Source: Acidobacteriaceae bacterium (GTDB lineage Bacteria; Acidobacteriota; Terriglobia; Terriglobales; Acidobacteriaceae). Taken from it: a DNA stretch of 64,000 bases. The stretch's first letter is position 1. Each line of letters opens with the position of its first letter. A program made the translations under genes and the position numbers. Under the pieces are notes generated by a model that was given only the letters and a program-made list of their open reading frames with translations, had not been told where the DNA came from and did no database searches. The stretch is taken from contig PMHV01000005.1 of assembly GCA_003156805.1 (NCBI GenBank), positions 1-64,000 on the forward strand. The letters run 5' to 3'. This document shows positions 16,072 to 23,739 of this stretch, piece by piece.

Positions 16072-16920
16072 ATGTCGGCGCCGACTTTACCGCTCGATTC
16101 CGCCACTATTGCGACGCGCGATTCTTCCCCATCCGCTATCGTGTTCGACGACGTGCACCTGTCATTTTCAGAAAACGCCGTGCTGCGCGGAATTTCGTTC
16201 CGCCTGGCGCTGGGCGAGACCAAGGCTTTGTTCGGCGTGGCGGGATCGGGCAAGAGCCTGATTCTAAAGCTGGCTATGGGCTTGTTGAAGCCGGACTCCG
16301 GCCGCATCACCGTGCTCGGCCACGACGTAGTTGCAATGAGCGAAGAAGCTCTATTTGCCTTGCGGGGCAGAATTGGAATGGTTTTTCAGGAGAGCGCGCT
16401 CTTCGATTCGCTCACCGTGCGCGAAAACGTGGCTTTCCGCCTGACCGAAGAACACGGAGCTTCCGACGAAGAGATCGAACGGCGGGTGCGCGAGGCCCTG
16501 CGCTTCGTAGAACTCGAGCACACGCTCGATCTGTTCCCCTCCGAACTGTCAGGAGGCATGCGGCGGCGCGTAGCCATCGCCCGCGCCATGATCACGCAGC
16601 CGGAACTTTTACTTTACGACTCACCCACCGGCGGTCTCGATCCCGTGACTTCCAATACCATCATCGAACTGATCGTGAAGCAGCGCGACGTTTATAAAAC
16701 CAGTTCTCTGCTGGTTACTCACCGGCTCCAGGATGCATTCACCATGGCCACTCACCAGTTCGACACGCAAACCAGTCAGATGCGGCTGCTGCCGCCAGGC
16801 CAGCATTGCGACGTGCCCATGAGTTTTCTGATCCTGCGCGATGGCAAAGTAATTTTCGACGGCGACCTTCACGAACTCGCCCAGACAGAGGATGAGTACA
16901 TAAAGGAATACATTTCGTAG
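16072..16920 (+). CDS. mlaF: MlaF-type ABC transporter ATP-binding protein lacking the Walker B glutamate
   Basis: 282 residues. The ABC motifs are in place: Walker A GVAGSGKS (55-62), Q-loop Gln106, signature LSGGM (159-163), Walker B LLLYDSPTGGLD (179-190) and an H-loop in LLVTHRLQDA. At the position after the Walker B Asp the catalytic Glu is replaced by Ser184 (DSPT instead of DEPT), read clearly as TCA. An Asp-Ser pair would be expected to slow ATP hydrolysis sharply unless another residue takes over. The protein is otherwise full length with an extended C-terminus and is coupled to the MlaE gene, so it is unlikely to be a pseudogene. Confidence 0.92.
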   Translation: MSAPTLPLDSATIATRDSSPSAIVFDDVHLSFSENAVLRGISFRLALGETKALFGVAGSGKSLILKLAMGLLKPDSGRITVLGHDVVAMSEEALFALRGRIGMVFQESALFDSLTVRENVAFRLTEEHGASDEEIERRVREALRFVELEHTLDLFPSELSGGMRRRVAIARAMITQPELLLYDSPTGGLDPVTSNTIIELIVKQRDVYKTSSLLVTHRLQDAFTMATHQFDTQTSQMRLLPPGQHCDVPMSFLILRDGKVIFDGDLHELAQTEDEYIKEYIS

Positions 16921-17003
16921 GAATTGAGCAATTGGGACACATTCCGCGGGTATTCAAATTGCCCAATTACCCGATCACTCAATCGCTCAATCGCTCAATC
17001 TTT
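16921..17003. repeat. Word-like intergenic repeat (ATTGAGCAATTG / GCTCAATC)
   Basis: Between the convergent mlaF and pepP-type stops, ATTGAGCAATTGGG (16923-16936) is partly mirrored by CCCAATTACCCGATCACTCAAT, then TCAATCGC is repeated in tandem with 8-bp period near 16977-17001. The same vocabulary (ATTGAG words) recurs at 34199-34288. No standard terminator U-tract. Confidence 0.6.
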
Positions 17004-17004
17004 T

Positions 17005-18342
17005 CTACTTCCCCGTCATTGCTTTCTCCACGTCTTCGGCTTTTGAAGGCAGAGCGCCGCTGAGCTTGATCAGCTTGCCATCCTGATCGACGAGATAGTC
17101 GTCCTCGATTCGCACGCCGATCTTTTCTTCGGGAATGTAAATGCCGGGCTCGATGGTGAAGACCGCGCCCGGGCCGAGCGGTACGGTGTAATCGCCGGGA
17201 TCGTGAACGTTCAGTCCGAGGTAGTGGCCGAGGCCGTGAATAAAATATTGGCCGAGCGGCTGGCCGTGCAGGTCTTTGCCGTGGCTGTTGATGTAATCGT
17301 AGGCGACCTGAAAAAGCGAATTGTCGCCGCTGCGTGTGAGGCTCGACTTGCCCGACTGAAACGCGGCCATAGCGGCCTCTTGCGCGCCCAGAACGATGTC
17401 GTAAATCTCGCGCTGCCGCGCCGTGAAATGTCCGTTGATGGGAAGCGTGCGGGTAATGTCGGCGGCGTACATCGAGTATTCGCCGGCCGCGTCAATGACG
17501 ACCACGTCTCCGGCCTTCATCACATTGGTATCTTCCGAGTAGTGCAGCACAGTGGAAAAGTATCCCGAGCCGACGATGGGAGCATACGACGGCCGCTCGC
17601 AGCCGCGCTTGTCCCACTCGTATTCCATGAGCGCGGCGATTTCGTGTTCGTTCACATTCGGCTTCACCGCCTTGAAAGCTGCGAAATGTGCGGCCACCGA
17701 GGCATCCACGGCTTTGCGCAACAAGCCGATTTCGCCCGCATCTTTGAACGTGCGCAGCGAAGACAACATCGGTTTCGCGTCCAGAAAATTCAGGGCCAGG
17801 CTGGTCCGCTTCAGGAACGCGAGTGGCTGCGTGCTGGCCGAGGTTTCATCGTGCGAGGCCACGTCGGTGTAAATCGCGGGACGGCCTCCGGCGATGAGCC
17901 GCGAAACTTCATCGGGAAGCTTGCCCATTTCCTCGACATGATCGAAGCCGGTGATCTGCGGCGCTTCGGGATTTTCCGGGCCCAGCTTGGGTCCGGTCCA
18001 TTTCTCCTGTGTCATGTTGCGCGGTGGCAGAAAAAGAATTTCCGTGTAGGGCCGCGCCGGGGAGTCGCTTTTGGACTCAGCCGCAGCCGCGACCAGCAGC
18101 GCGGAGCCCGGCTCGCTCAAGCCGGAGAGATAAAAGAAATTGTTTTCCTGGCGAAAGCCGTAAACCTCATCGGGCGCCTCGAGCGGCGCGAACAGCACCA
18201 CCACTCCGTTGGCCTTCTTGGCCAGCGCTTCGCGGCGGGCGTGATAGTCGGCATTAGGCTGGCGATCGAGAGCTCCGGCAGCGGAAACTAAGACGGCAAT
18301 CAGCAACGGCAGCAGAAAAAACGAGAGCAGCGGCTTGCGCAT
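17005..18342 (-). CDS. pepP: Secreted aminopeptidase P-type Xaa-Pro peptidase (M24B)
   Basis: 445 residues from the ATG at 18342, which has GGAG close upstream and starts a signal peptide (MRKPLLSFFLLPLLIAVLVSAAGA). The creatinase N-terminal domain (about 35-180) is followed by the pita-bread catalytic domain. The five metal ligands are all visible: D284 (VVVIDAAGEY), D295 (ADITRTLP), H373 (HGLGHYLG), E398 (FTIEPGIY) and E413 (VRIEDDYLV), so a dinuclear metallopeptidase is expected. It removes N-terminal residues before proline and, because of the signal peptide, probably works in the periplasm rather than in the cytosol like E. coli PepP. A 31-residue upstream extension is in frame but has no signal character. 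Confidence 0.93.
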   Translation of the reverse strand: MRKPLLSFFLLPLLIAVLVSAAGALDRQPNADYHARREALAKKANGVVVLFAPLEAPDEVYGFRQENNFFYLSGLSEPGSALLVAAAAESKSDSPARPYTEILFLPPRNMTQEKWTGPKLGPENPEAPQITGFDHVEEMGKLPDEVSRLIAGGRPAIYTDVASHDETSASTQPLAFLKRTSLALNFLDAKPMLSSLRTFKDAGEIGLLRKAVDASVAAHFAAFKAVKPNVNEHEIAALMEYEWDKRGCERPSYAPIVGSGYFSTVLHYSEDTNVMKAGDVVVIDAAGEYSMYAADITRTLPINGHFTARQREIYDIVLGAQEAAMAAFQSGKSSLTRSGDNSLFQVAYDYINSHGKDLHGQPLGQYFIHGLGHYLGLNVHDPGDYTVPLGPGAVFTIEPGIYIPEEKIGVRIEDDYLVDQDGKLIKLSGALPSKAEDVEKAMTGK

Positions 18343-18463
18343 GAAGGCTCCGTGATGGAATTGCTTTGCTGGAACTAGATTCGGCGGCTGCCGCGAGTTC
18401 GCGCAGAAAGTTTTCTTGCAACATTCTTCTTTCAACGCAGTCTCTTGAAAAAAAACTTCCCGC

Positions 18464-19465
18464 TCACTTCGCCGCGCCGGTCAAGCTCTTCTTCGCCTGA
18501 AGGAAGGAATCGACATTGCTCTTATCGATCAGGGCAGAACCAGTATCTACGAAGGCAGGGATCGGCGCAAAGCTATCTTTTGACCAATCGGTTTCCAGCG
18601 ACGGGGGCTTATGGTGATAGAGGTTGTCGAGCATCTGCAGGCCCACAAAGGCCATGGTGTAAGGCTTCTGCGCGATGGTGGCGGCGATGCCGCCCTTCTG
18701 GACCCATGCCAGAGTCTCGGCATCAGTGTCCATCGCCATGACGACTTTGCCCGTGACGTGATAGCTATCGAGCACGCCCGCGACTTCCTTGCCCGACTGC
18801 GCTTCAAGGCAGACAAAGGCATCGACCTTGTCTTTTTCTTTTCCGATAATTTGCGTGGTCGTGTCGAAGGCAATGCGTGGATCGCCCTGAATATCGACGA
18901 CGCGGCTGATTTTGATTCCGGGCGAGCGATCGAGAGCATCCTTGTAGCCGCGGAGACGTTCCTGCAAATTGGATTGTTCGGGCATGGAGAATACAACAAC
19001 GATGCCTTTGCCTTTGAGTTCCTGCGCCAGGCGCTGGCCGCCGGTGAAACCGGCTTCATAGTTATTGGTGCCGATGAAGAACAGGCGCTTGCTGGCGGGA
19101 GCGTCGGAATCGATGGTGATCACCGGAATGCCCGCGGCCACGGCTTTGTCGATGCTGTCTTTGAGCAGGGCGGGGTCAGTCACGCCCAGCAGGATGCCGG
19201 TGGCTTTCTTCTGCACCGCGTCGTCCAGAGCATCGCGCTCGGCCTTAGGGTCGTAGGTTTGCGGCCCGGAGAAATCGGCTCGCACTTTCAATTGCGACAC
19301 GGCGTTGGAAAAACCCGCTCCCGCGGCCTGCCAGTAAGGCACTTGCAGGTTCGCCGAGATCAAGACGTAGTATTCGCCGGAGTCGTGCGCGGAACCGCAA
19401 CTGAGGAACGGCACGAGCAGGACCGCAAGGCAAATCGAGTGGGAGAGCTTCCGCGTGAGGAACAT
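18464..19465 (-). CDS. Sugar-type ABC transporter substrate-binding lipoprotein (RbsB-like)
   Basis: 333 residues from the ATG at 19465, preceded by GGAGG. A lipobox (VPFLSC, Cys23) marks it as a lipoprotein. The remaining sequence is a type-1 periplasmic-binding fold of the ribose/galactose family: YYVLISANLQVPYWQAAGAGF, ATGILLGVTDP, AAGIPVITIDSDA, FIGTNNYEAGFTGGQRLAQEL, VDAFVCLEAQSGKEVAGVLD, VVMAMDTDAETLAWVQKG, ATIAQKPYTMAFVGLQMLD. The IDSD and AQKP segments are standard for sugar binding. No permease or ATPase of such a system is nearby, so it is an orphan that may pair with a distant transporter or act as a sensor. The substrate cannot be read. Confidence 0.9.
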   Translation of the reverse strand: MFLTRKLSHSICLAVLLVPFLSCGSAHDSGEYYVLISANLQVPYWQAAGAGFSNAVSQLKVRADFSGPQTYDPKAERDALDDAVQKKATGILLGVTDPALLKDSIDKAVAAGIPVITIDSDAPASKRLFFIGTNNYEAGFTGGQRLAQELKGKGIVVVFSMPEQSNLQERLRGYKDALDRSPGIKISRVVDIQGDPRIAFDTTTQIIGKEKDKVDAFVCLEAQSGKEVAGVLDSYHVTGKVVMAMDTDAETLAWVQKGGIAATIAQKPYTMAFVGLQMLDNLYHHKPPSLETDWSKDSFAPIPAFVDTGSALIDKSNVDSFLQAKKSLTGAAK

Positions 19466-19657
19466 CGAATCCTCCGTCGAATCCTGAGATCGGACCACCA
19501 CAATCCAGCGCAGCAAAATGCTTTGGCCCGATGAGAACTTCCGCCAAGGGATTGTAAACGACGGGTCAAGCCAAAACCTAAAGCGGGACGTTTTGTCGAG
19601 CAGCCCGGAGAGTCGCTCTCCTCAACGCGCCCGCCCTCGAACTGGCGATCGCCGAAC

Positions 19658-21289
19658 CTACACGCCCACGGGAAACGGCTTGGTGTGCGTGGTGCTCCGC
19701 AGCGAGACGCCTCCGAACCGGCCCTGCAATAGCGACATCAATCCCGTGTACCAGTAGCCGACCACGAACAGCAGCAGGAAGGGAACGGTAATGAAATTTT
19801 CGTTCTCCACGGCATAGTAAACGGTCAGCGCAAAGTAGGTGCCAATCAGCAGTTCGAGCCACGGCACCCAGCCCAGGCGCTTGCGGTACTTGGTGGCGCC
19901 GACTTTGTCTTTCCTGGATTCAACGTTGTATTTGGGCGTGCGCGCGAAGGCGCTCTCTTTGCCGACGAGCGCTTCGATCACGGCCTTGGTGTTGGTGATG
20001 GTCAGCCCGATGCCTAGCGCCATGAGAAACGGCAGATACAAGAGCGCGCGCGGCCACGAGCGGGGAAATAATTCTTTTTGCGATACCAGGTAAAAACTTG
20101 AAATCGAAAACGTCGACGCCATGAACAGAGGCAGATCGATGTAAAGCATCTGGAACCAGCCTTGATAAAACCGGATCATCATGGCCGGCAACAGCAGAAC
20201 GGAAAGCACAATCATCAGCGGATAGCTGAGGTTGGCCGTCAGGTGATACCAGGCTTCAATCTTGGTATGCAGAGGCGCATCGCTGCGCAGCACGCGCGGC
20301 AAAATTTTCTTTCCCGTCTGGATCAGTCCTTTGGCCCAGCGCGCCTGCTGGGTTTTGAATGCCGTCATCTCTACCGGCAATTCGGCGGGGCACTCGACAT
20401 CCTGCAGGTAGATGAACTTCCATCCCTTGAGCTGCGCGCGATAAGAAAGATCGGTATCTTCGGTGAGCGTGTCGTGCTGCCAGCCGCCGGCTTCATCAAT
20501 CGCGCGGCGCCGCCAAACGCCCGCGGTGCCGTTGAAGTTGAAAAAGACGCCGCTGCGCGCGCGTCCCGAATGCTCGAGCACGAAGTGGCCATCGAGCAGA
20601 ATGGCTTCCACCTGGGTGAGAAACGAATAGCTGCGGTTGATGTGCGTCCAGCGCGTTTGCACCATGCCGATCTTCGGGTCGGTGAAATGATGGATGGTCA
20701 GCAGCAGAAAATCTTCCGGCGGAGTGAAGTCGGCGTCGAAAATGGCAATGAATTCGCCCTTCGCGGTCTTCATGCCTTCGGCCAGTGCGCCCGCCTTGAA
20801 GCCTTCGCGATTGATGCGGTGATGATAGGTAATGGGATTGCCCAGCGCGGCGTAGCGTTCCACCAGATTGCGCGCCACTTCAACGGTTTCGTCGGTGGAA
20901 TCGTCGAGCACCTGAATATCGAGCTTCTCACGCGGATACTTCAGCTTGCAGATCGCTTCGAGCAACCGCTCCACCACGTATTGCTCATTGAAGATGGGCA
21001 GCTGCACGGTGACGCGCGGAAAATCCTCGAAGTAGGAAGCCGGCTCAGTGGTGCGGTTCTTCTTGTGCTTGTAATACAGGTAAACCAGCACGTAGCGATG
21101 CATTCCGTAACCGGCTAGCAGGATGAGCACAATGAAATACGGAATCAGCAGCGCGAGATCAAACCCGTTGACGTGGTAAAGACCCTGAAAAGTCTTGTCG
21201 AGAAAGTGCTGGCGCAAGTAGGGCATAACGCCCTTGGGGGCAGCCCACGCGGCCAGCGGCGAAAACAAGATGAGATCAGAATGCAGCAA
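19658..21289 (-). CDS. Cellulose-synthase-like membrane glycosyltransferase (GT2)
   Basis: 543 residues. An N-terminal membrane helix (LALLIPYFIVLILLAGYGM) is followed by a GT2 catalytic domain: VQLPIFNEQYVVERLLEAI, DIQVLDDSTDET (first Asp), IAIFDADFTPP (DAD), LTEDTDLSYRAQLKGW (TED base) and QQARWAKG (QxxRW-type acceptor motif). Three to four membrane helices follow (SYPLMIVLSVLLLPAMM, ALLYLPFLMALGIGLTI, and two near the end). This is the architecture of processive glycosyltransferases that make an extracellular polysaccharide or glycolipid; mannan- and glucomannan-synthase-like members are closest in style. The sugar donor is not identifiable. No cellulose (bcs) partner genes lie nearby. Confidence 0.93.
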   Translation of the reverse strand: MLHSDLILFSPLAAWAAPKGVMPYLRQHFLDKTFQGLYHVNGFDLALLIPYFIVLILLAGYGMHRYVLVYLYYKHKKNRTTEPASYFEDFPRVTVQLPIFNEQYVVERLLEAICKLKYPREKLDIQVLDDSTDETVEVARNLVERYAALGNPITYHHRINREGFKAGALAEGMKTAKGEFIAIFDADFTPPEDFLLLTIHHFTDPKIGMVQTRWTHINRSYSFLTQVEAILLDGHFVLEHSGRARSGVFFNFNGTAGVWRRRAIDEAGGWQHDTLTEDTDLSYRAQLKGWKFIYLQDVECPAELPVEMTAFKTQQARWAKGLIQTGKKILPRVLRSDAPLHTKIEAWYHLTANLSYPLMIVLSVLLLPAMMIRFYQGWFQMLYIDLPLFMASTFSISSFYLVSQKELFPRSWPRALLYLPFLMALGIGLTITNTKAVIEALVGKESAFARTPKYNVESRKDKVGATKYRKRLGWVPWLELLIGTYFALTVYYAVENENFITVPFLLLFVVGYWYTGLMSLLQGRFGGVSLRSTTHTKPFPVGV

Positions 21290-21295
21290 AGAGTT

Positions 21296-21665
21296 ATGGT
21301 CAAAACTCTTATTCTACTGGATTCGGCGGCTTCGGCTCCTTCTTGCCAGCGACTGGACGTTGGGCGGGCGATCACGGGCGGAGCCTGCCTGCTGATGGCG
21401 CTGCTGGGCAATGTTCTGGGCACAGTGCGGCGCAACTTTTATGTGGGTGCGCACACCCTGGACCATCGCCAACGAGCAGGTGTGGAATGCGACCCATCGC
21501 TTCGCCGCGAGGACGCTGTTTGCGGGAGGATTGGCTGGCCTGACGCTGGTGCTGATGGGAGCTTCGTTCTGGCTTTCGATGGCGGCGATTCTGGCGGCGT
21601 CGCTGGCGCCGGTGGCGTATTCGCTGATTCTCTACAAACAACTTGAACGGCGCGGCGAATTGTGA
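21296..21665 (+). pseudogene. SdpI-family membrane protein, frameshifted
   Basis: Two frames together give one SdpI-like protein of about 120 residues. The first frame reads VGRAITGGACLLMALLGNVLG TVRRNFYVG up to about base 21446. The second frame reads on with VRTPWTIANEQVWNATHR, then two membrane helices and a charged tail. RTPWT(L/I) directly after NFYVG(I/V) is the SdpI hallmark, so the shift lies in the G-run at 21443-21450. Either two bases are missing or one is extra. SdpI proteins protect against a secreted toxin in Bacillus; relatives elsewhere are of unknown role. It starts divergently over the 5' end of the glycosyltransferase gene. A sequencing or assembly error in the G-run cannot be excluded. 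Confidence 0.7.
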
Positions 21666-21700
21666 AAAGGTGTCTCGCGGCGACAGGAGGTCGCGAAAGA

Positions 21701-22435
21701 ATGAAGAAGGCGATGGCGGTTGCGGTGCTGGCTCTGGCGGCAGCGTGCGTGGCGCAGGGTCAGGATGTTGCGGGAGACTGGCAGGGAACTCTTAGCACCG
21801 GCACGGGTGCGCTACGTATCGTGCTGCACATCACAAAATCGGCCGAGGGACTCAAGGCCACCTTGGACAGCCCCGATCAAGGCGTCGGGGGCATGCCCGT
21901 GGATTCAATTACGCTCGACGGCGCTAAGTTAAAGTTCACCGTAAACCTGGTCAAGGGATCTTACGAGGGCACGGTGAAGACTGCCAGCTTAATCACCGGG
22001 AACTGGACACAACCACAGAAGCTACCGCTGGATTTCAAAAGAACCACCACGCCCCTCAAGCTGGAGCATCCACCTGCACCGCCTTCCGACATCGACGGCA
22101 GATGGGAAGGGACCCTGGACATGCCGTCCCAAGGGAAGCTGCGCCTCGTCTTCCATCTCAAAAATACGGGGGACGGTCTGACCGCCACGATGGACAGCCC
22201 GGACCAGAACCTGAAGGGCTGGCCTGCAACTTCGGTAACGCGCAAGGGATCGTCGGTCAAGATCGAGATGATGCAAATCGGAGGCATGTTTCAAGGCAAG
22301 CTCAACAAGGAGCTCAACGTGATAAGTGGGGATTGGAGCCAAGGCCCAAATTATGCGTTGACTCTCAGGCGCGCGAAGGAAGAACCGGCAGACTCGCAGA
22401 AGCAAACTCCGGCTGCCCCGCCCGCTAAGAACTGA
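21701..22435 (+). CDS. Secreted protein with two tandem beta domains, function unknown
   Basis: 244 residues from the ATG at 21701, which follows AGGAGG by 10 nt and starts a signal peptide (MKKAMAVAVLALAAACVAQG). Two homologous domains of about 105 residues each follow: DVAGDWQGTLS...GLKATLDSPDQGVGGMP...ITGNWTQ and DIDGRWEGTLD...GLTATMDSPDQNLKGWP...ISGDWSQ. The domain (GxWxGTL start, TxDSPDQ centre, GxW-Q end) looks like a small beta-barrel. In Acidobacteriota a similar domain often precedes an alpha/beta hydrolase; here it is free-standing and doubled. A longer start at 21662 would overlap the broken SdpI gene and lacks a ribosome-binding site. It should be periplasmic; no enzymatic motif is seen. 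Confidence 0.8.
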   Translation: MKKAMAVAVLALAAACVAQGQDVAGDWQGTLSTGTGALRIVLHITKSAEGLKATLDSPDQGVGGMPVDSITLDGAKLKFTVNLVKGSYEGTVKTASLITGNWTQPQKLPLDFKRTTTPLKLEHPPAPPSDIDGRWEGTLDMPSQGKLRLVFHLKNTGDGLTATMDSPDQNLKGWPATSVTRKGSSVKIEMMQIGGMFQGKLNKELNVISGDWSQGPNYALTLRRAKEEPADSQKQTPAAPPAKN

Positions 22436-22686
22436 TGCTGAAGGAAATGACGAAGCGGAGATCGAAGAAACCATCTCACGGGTGACGCTGGAGAAAATGG
22501 CGAACTGGATCTTGAAAACAGAAATCTCGTCCGAATGATCGCGCTAGACCGCGCCGCCCGCGTCAACAACCGCGTCGCGCGGAAAGAGTTCCGCTTCGAC
22601 GGCAGTCCTTCCTCACTTGACGGAGGCCGTTCTATCCTCGCTCTGCTTTCCGGTTTCGGGAAAATGCTAGTGACTCTCTTAACTGT

Positions 22687-22895
22687 GGGGTATACCCTCC
22701 CACCCCCCCGGTCTATTGGAATCATCAGGTTAGCGGCGATTTGCGAAGTAATCCTAGGGCTGCAATCACTTACGGGCAAAATATTGATAATAAACAACTT
22801 AGCGGCGGTGTGGGGCGAGCCAGATTCACCCTGCCTCCGCTTTGACGATGATCAGCTGACGGGCCTGTGGATAGCAAGGTTGGATGTCACACAGG
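22687..22895 (+). repeat. Dispersed bipartite element, copy C
   Basis: Left end: GGGGTATACCC (22687-22697), then CCCCCCCGGTCTATTGGAATC and AGGTTAGCGG. Middle: GGGCTGCAATCACTTACGGGCAAAAT, shared in pattern with copy D. Right end: GACGATGATCAGCTGACGGG, then AGCAAGGTTGGATGTCACAC. It sits 160 bp upstream of, and co-oriented with, the tRNA-Gly gene. An ORF through this region (22535-23140) runs over the element and the tRNA and is not a gene. Bases 22436-22686 hold nothing recognisable. Confidence 0.75.
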
Positions 22896-23054
22896 TTTGC
22901 TGGGCCTTGGAAAGACTTGCGGCGGTGGCATCGCTCACCCCTCGCAAAGGACGCCAGAAATGGGCGCCGGCCTGTTCCAAAACGAAACTCTGCGTCGATA
23001 AATGCGGGATAGATGCCCGAAGCCTTACCGTAACTGAAGTAAGCTTTGGTTCGT

Positions 23055-23125
23055 GGGCCTGTGGTGTAATGGCAGCACAGTTCCCTGCCAAGGTAACGGT
23101 GAGGGTTCGAATCCCTCCAGGTCCA
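23055..23125 (+). tRNA. tRNA-Gly (anticodon GCC)
   Basis: 71 nt. Acceptor arms GGGCCTG / CAGGTCC pair fully (one G-U), D stem GTGT / GCAC, T arm GAGGG-TTCGAAT-CCCTC and discriminator A fit. The anticodon loop CTGCCAA gives GCC. The anticodon stem GTTCC / GGTAA has a T-T mismatch in the middle, or a bulged T if it is shifted to GGTAAC. The variable loop is short (4 nt). CCA is not encoded. The mismatch makes it worth asking whether it is a fully functional glycine tRNA. Confidence 0.8.
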
Positions 23126-23275
23126 TTCCTTCTTTGCTGAAGGATTGTCTCTCAGGGACGAGTGGAGGGTTCGCTGGGCAGGGTGCGACCCTCCTTAAAG
23201 TAACTTGATTTACTGGGCCGGCAGTACGACAATAACGGTGTTACCTTGGCGGGGTACCAATTATCGGTTCTCGCG

Positions 23276-23300
23276 ACGGCCTCGGGATTTCCGGGGCCGT
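23276..23300 (+). terminator. Possible terminator hairpin after tRNA-Gly
   Basis: ACGGCC(T)CGG-GATTT-CCG(G)GGCCGT forms a GC-rich stem of about 9 bp followed by TTTGCATTTT. It points away from the tRNA (150 bp upstream) and towards the end of the minus-strand DUF433 gene, so it could serve both. The U-tract is interrupted, hence the modest confidence. Confidence 0.4.
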
Positions 23301-23308
23301 TTGCATTT

Positions 23309-23512
23309 TCAGACGGCGAAATCGAGGGCGGCTTGAACTTGCTTGCGGGTAAGTCCGTCGAACATCTGGGCGATTTCGTCAATCGTGAGGCCGTCTTCCA
23401 AGTTCTCGAAGACGGCAGAGACGGGAATGCGCGTGCCGCGGAACACCCATGCGCCGCTGAACTTGCCGGGGACGCTTTCGACTGCGGGGCAGGTTGACCA
23501 GTCTAGGGGCAT
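23309..23512 (-). CDS. DUF433 protein, copy 1 (orphan)
   Basis: 67 residues: WSTCPAVESVPGKFSGAWVF, RGTRIPVSAVFENLEDG, LTIDEIAQMFDGLTRKQVQ AALDFAV. DUF433 is a small helix-turn-helix-like domain usually encoded next to a DUF5615 PIN-like partner and treated as an antitoxin-type protein. Here the partner gene is missing: after the stop there is only a hairpin and the tRNA. The protein differs from copy 2 (24809-25042) at about five of the first 57 positions and ends earlier. The start ATG is preceded by AGAGGAG with 7 nt spacing. The two copies and their promoters look like a recent duplication. Confidence 0.85.
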   Translation of the reverse strand: MPLDWSTCPAVESVPGKFSGAWVFRGTRIPVSAVFENLEDGLTIDEIAQMFDGLTRKQVQAALDFAV

Positions 23513-23530
23513 CGGCGAACTCCTCTGGTA

Positions 23531-23571
23531 ATAGTAAAGAACTTCCCCACTTCTCGCAAAAAACGCGAGAA
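23531..23571 (-). promoter_or_regulatory. Promoter of DUF433 copy 1 with palindrome
   Basis: Minus strand: -35 TTGCGA (23554-23559), spacer 17 bp, -10 TACTAT (23531-23536). A palindrome TTCTCGC-N7-GCGAGAA (23551-23571) covers the -35 and extends as CCCCA/TGGGG on the outside after one mismatch. The same layout is conserved at copy 2, where the loop and outer arms differ, so the 7-bp arms and hexamers are what is kept. It may be the operator of the module, or a REP-like hairpin that happens to sit there (compare 4045-4100). Confidence 0.6.
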
Positions 23572-23739
23572 ATGGGGCACCCGGCGAAATCCGAGATCAC
23601 GACCACCATTCCCGCGGCGCCACCACTGGCAAGGTCCAGGTGACGAAAGCGGGCGGCAGGCTAACCAGCAACATGAAATTCCGGGTGGCGCCATGGGGGA
23701 GGGCCGCACCGAACCCTCCCGCCACGCGGCTCCTATCCC

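Noticed and set aside
22535-23140. Open frame of 201 codons on the plus strand
   Set aside because: It runs through element copy C and the tRNA-Gly gene; no start signal or protein features.
23503-23709. Open frame of 68 codons upstream of DUF433 copy 1 (minus)
   Set aside because: It runs through the promoter and palindrome of the DUF433 gene in another frame and has no protein features.
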